Below, one piece after another: positions 5,088 through 5,400 of a stretch of 5,400 bases of DNA. A program made the position numbers and the translations under genes. Source of the DNA: Oscillospiraceae bacterium (GTDB taxonomy: Bacteria; Bacillota; Clostridia; Oscillospirales; Oscillospiraceae); NCBI GenBank assembly GCA_017539635.1, contig JAFYCQ010000176.1, positions 1 through 5,400 on the forward strand, given 5' to 3'. The notes beneath the pieces are model-generated. The model was given only the letters and a program-made list of their open reading frames with translations. It was not told the DNA's origin and searched no databases. The first letter of the stretch is position 1, and each line of letters opens with the position of its first letter.

Positions 5088-5400
5088 ATGAAGCAACTGA
5101 TGTTGGGCAACGCCGCCGCTGCCAGGGGCCTTTATGAGGCCGGCTGCTGCGTCGTTTCCAGCTATCCCGGCACCCCCAGCACCGAGATAACGGAGGAGCT
5201 CGCCAAGTTCAACGAGCTCTACGCCGAGTGGGCCCCCAATGAGAAAGTCGCCATGGAGACCGCCTTCGGCGCGTCTCTCGCCGGAAAGCGCAGCTTTTGC
5301 GGCATGAAGCACGTGGGTCTCAACGTCGCCGCCGACCCCCTCTACACCGCAGGCTATACCGGCGTTACAGGCGGCATGGTAATAGCCGTCGCAGACGACC
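5088..5400 (+). CDS. iorA: Indolepyruvate:ferredoxin oxidoreductase alpha subunit, N-terminal part (runs off the window)
   Basis: Alpha subunit of the thiamine diphosphate enzyme that oxidises aryl pyruvates such as indolepyruvate to the aryl-acetyl-CoA, passing electrons to ferredoxin in the cytoplasm; it works with the beta subunit IorB in anaerobic aromatic amino-acid breakdown. Only the first 104 residues are present of the roughly 580-600 usual for the family. They match the N-terminal pyruvate:ferredoxin oxidoreductase-type domain: GNAAAARGL (7-15), SSYPGTPSTEI (24-34), WAPNEKVAMETAFGAS (48-63), and the highly characteristic GMKHVGLNVAADPL (72-85). The start is fixed by AAGGTGA seven bases upstream. 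The C-terminal thiamine-diphosphate-binding and ferredoxin-type 4Fe-4S domains, and probably iorB, would lie to the right. The gene is divergent from the AI-2E transporter with a 184-base gap and its own promoter. Confidence 0.96.
   Translation, partial: MKQLMLGNAAAARGLYEAGCCVVSSYPGTPSTEITEELAKFNELYAEWAPNEKVAMETAFGASLAGKRSFCGMKHVGLNVAADPLYTAGYTGVTGGMVIAVADD

Noticed and set aside
4992..5312. Minus-strand open frame of 106 codons across the iorA start
   Set aside because: Antisense to the unmistakable IorA N-terminus and its promoter; composition is shadow-like.

Overview
The window looks like a piece of chromosome from an anaerobic Gram-positive bacterium of the class Clostridia. The coding sequence is fairly GC-rich, the intergenic DNA is AT-rich, ribosome binding sites are strong AGGAGG types, and promoters are sigma-A-like. 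A DUF1934 gene lies directly upstream of argS, an order also known from Bacillus subtilis (ywiB-argS), and an indolepyruvate:ferredoxin oxidoreductase gene points to anaerobic amino-acid metabolism. The exact genus cannot be read from the sequence. I see no CRISPR array, insertion sequence, phage gene, tRNA or rRNA.

Left part (1-1836, all on the minus strand). In order of transcription: a YczE-type integral membrane protein, a 117-base gap with a consensus promoter, the DUF1934 gene with a TTG start, and four bases later argS, which leaves the window after about 201 codons. DUF1934 and argS look translationally coupled.

Middle (1940-3726, plus strand). A divergent promoter region with operator-like repeats precedes a two-gene operon: a very acidic 133-residue protein I do not recognise, then a 440-residue membrane protein with a C-terminal XpaC-type (5-bromo-4-chloroindolyl phosphate hydrolysis family) domain. 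That protein carries two copies of a 59-residue winged-helix-like module, aligned without gaps and separated by a two-helix membrane hairpin. The operon ends at a strong hairpin terminator that also receives the convergent gene from the right; that gene's stop codon lies inside the T-tract.

Right part (3725-5400). A minus-strand AI-2E family transporter, best started at GTG 4903, is divergent from iorA, whose first 104 codons are present. A 184-base region between them holds two back-to-back promoters.

Most of the window is ordinary housekeeping and membrane-protein sequence. The item most worth a second look is the duplicated-module XpaC-like protein with its small acidic operon partner; I did not find evidence for a wholly new system.
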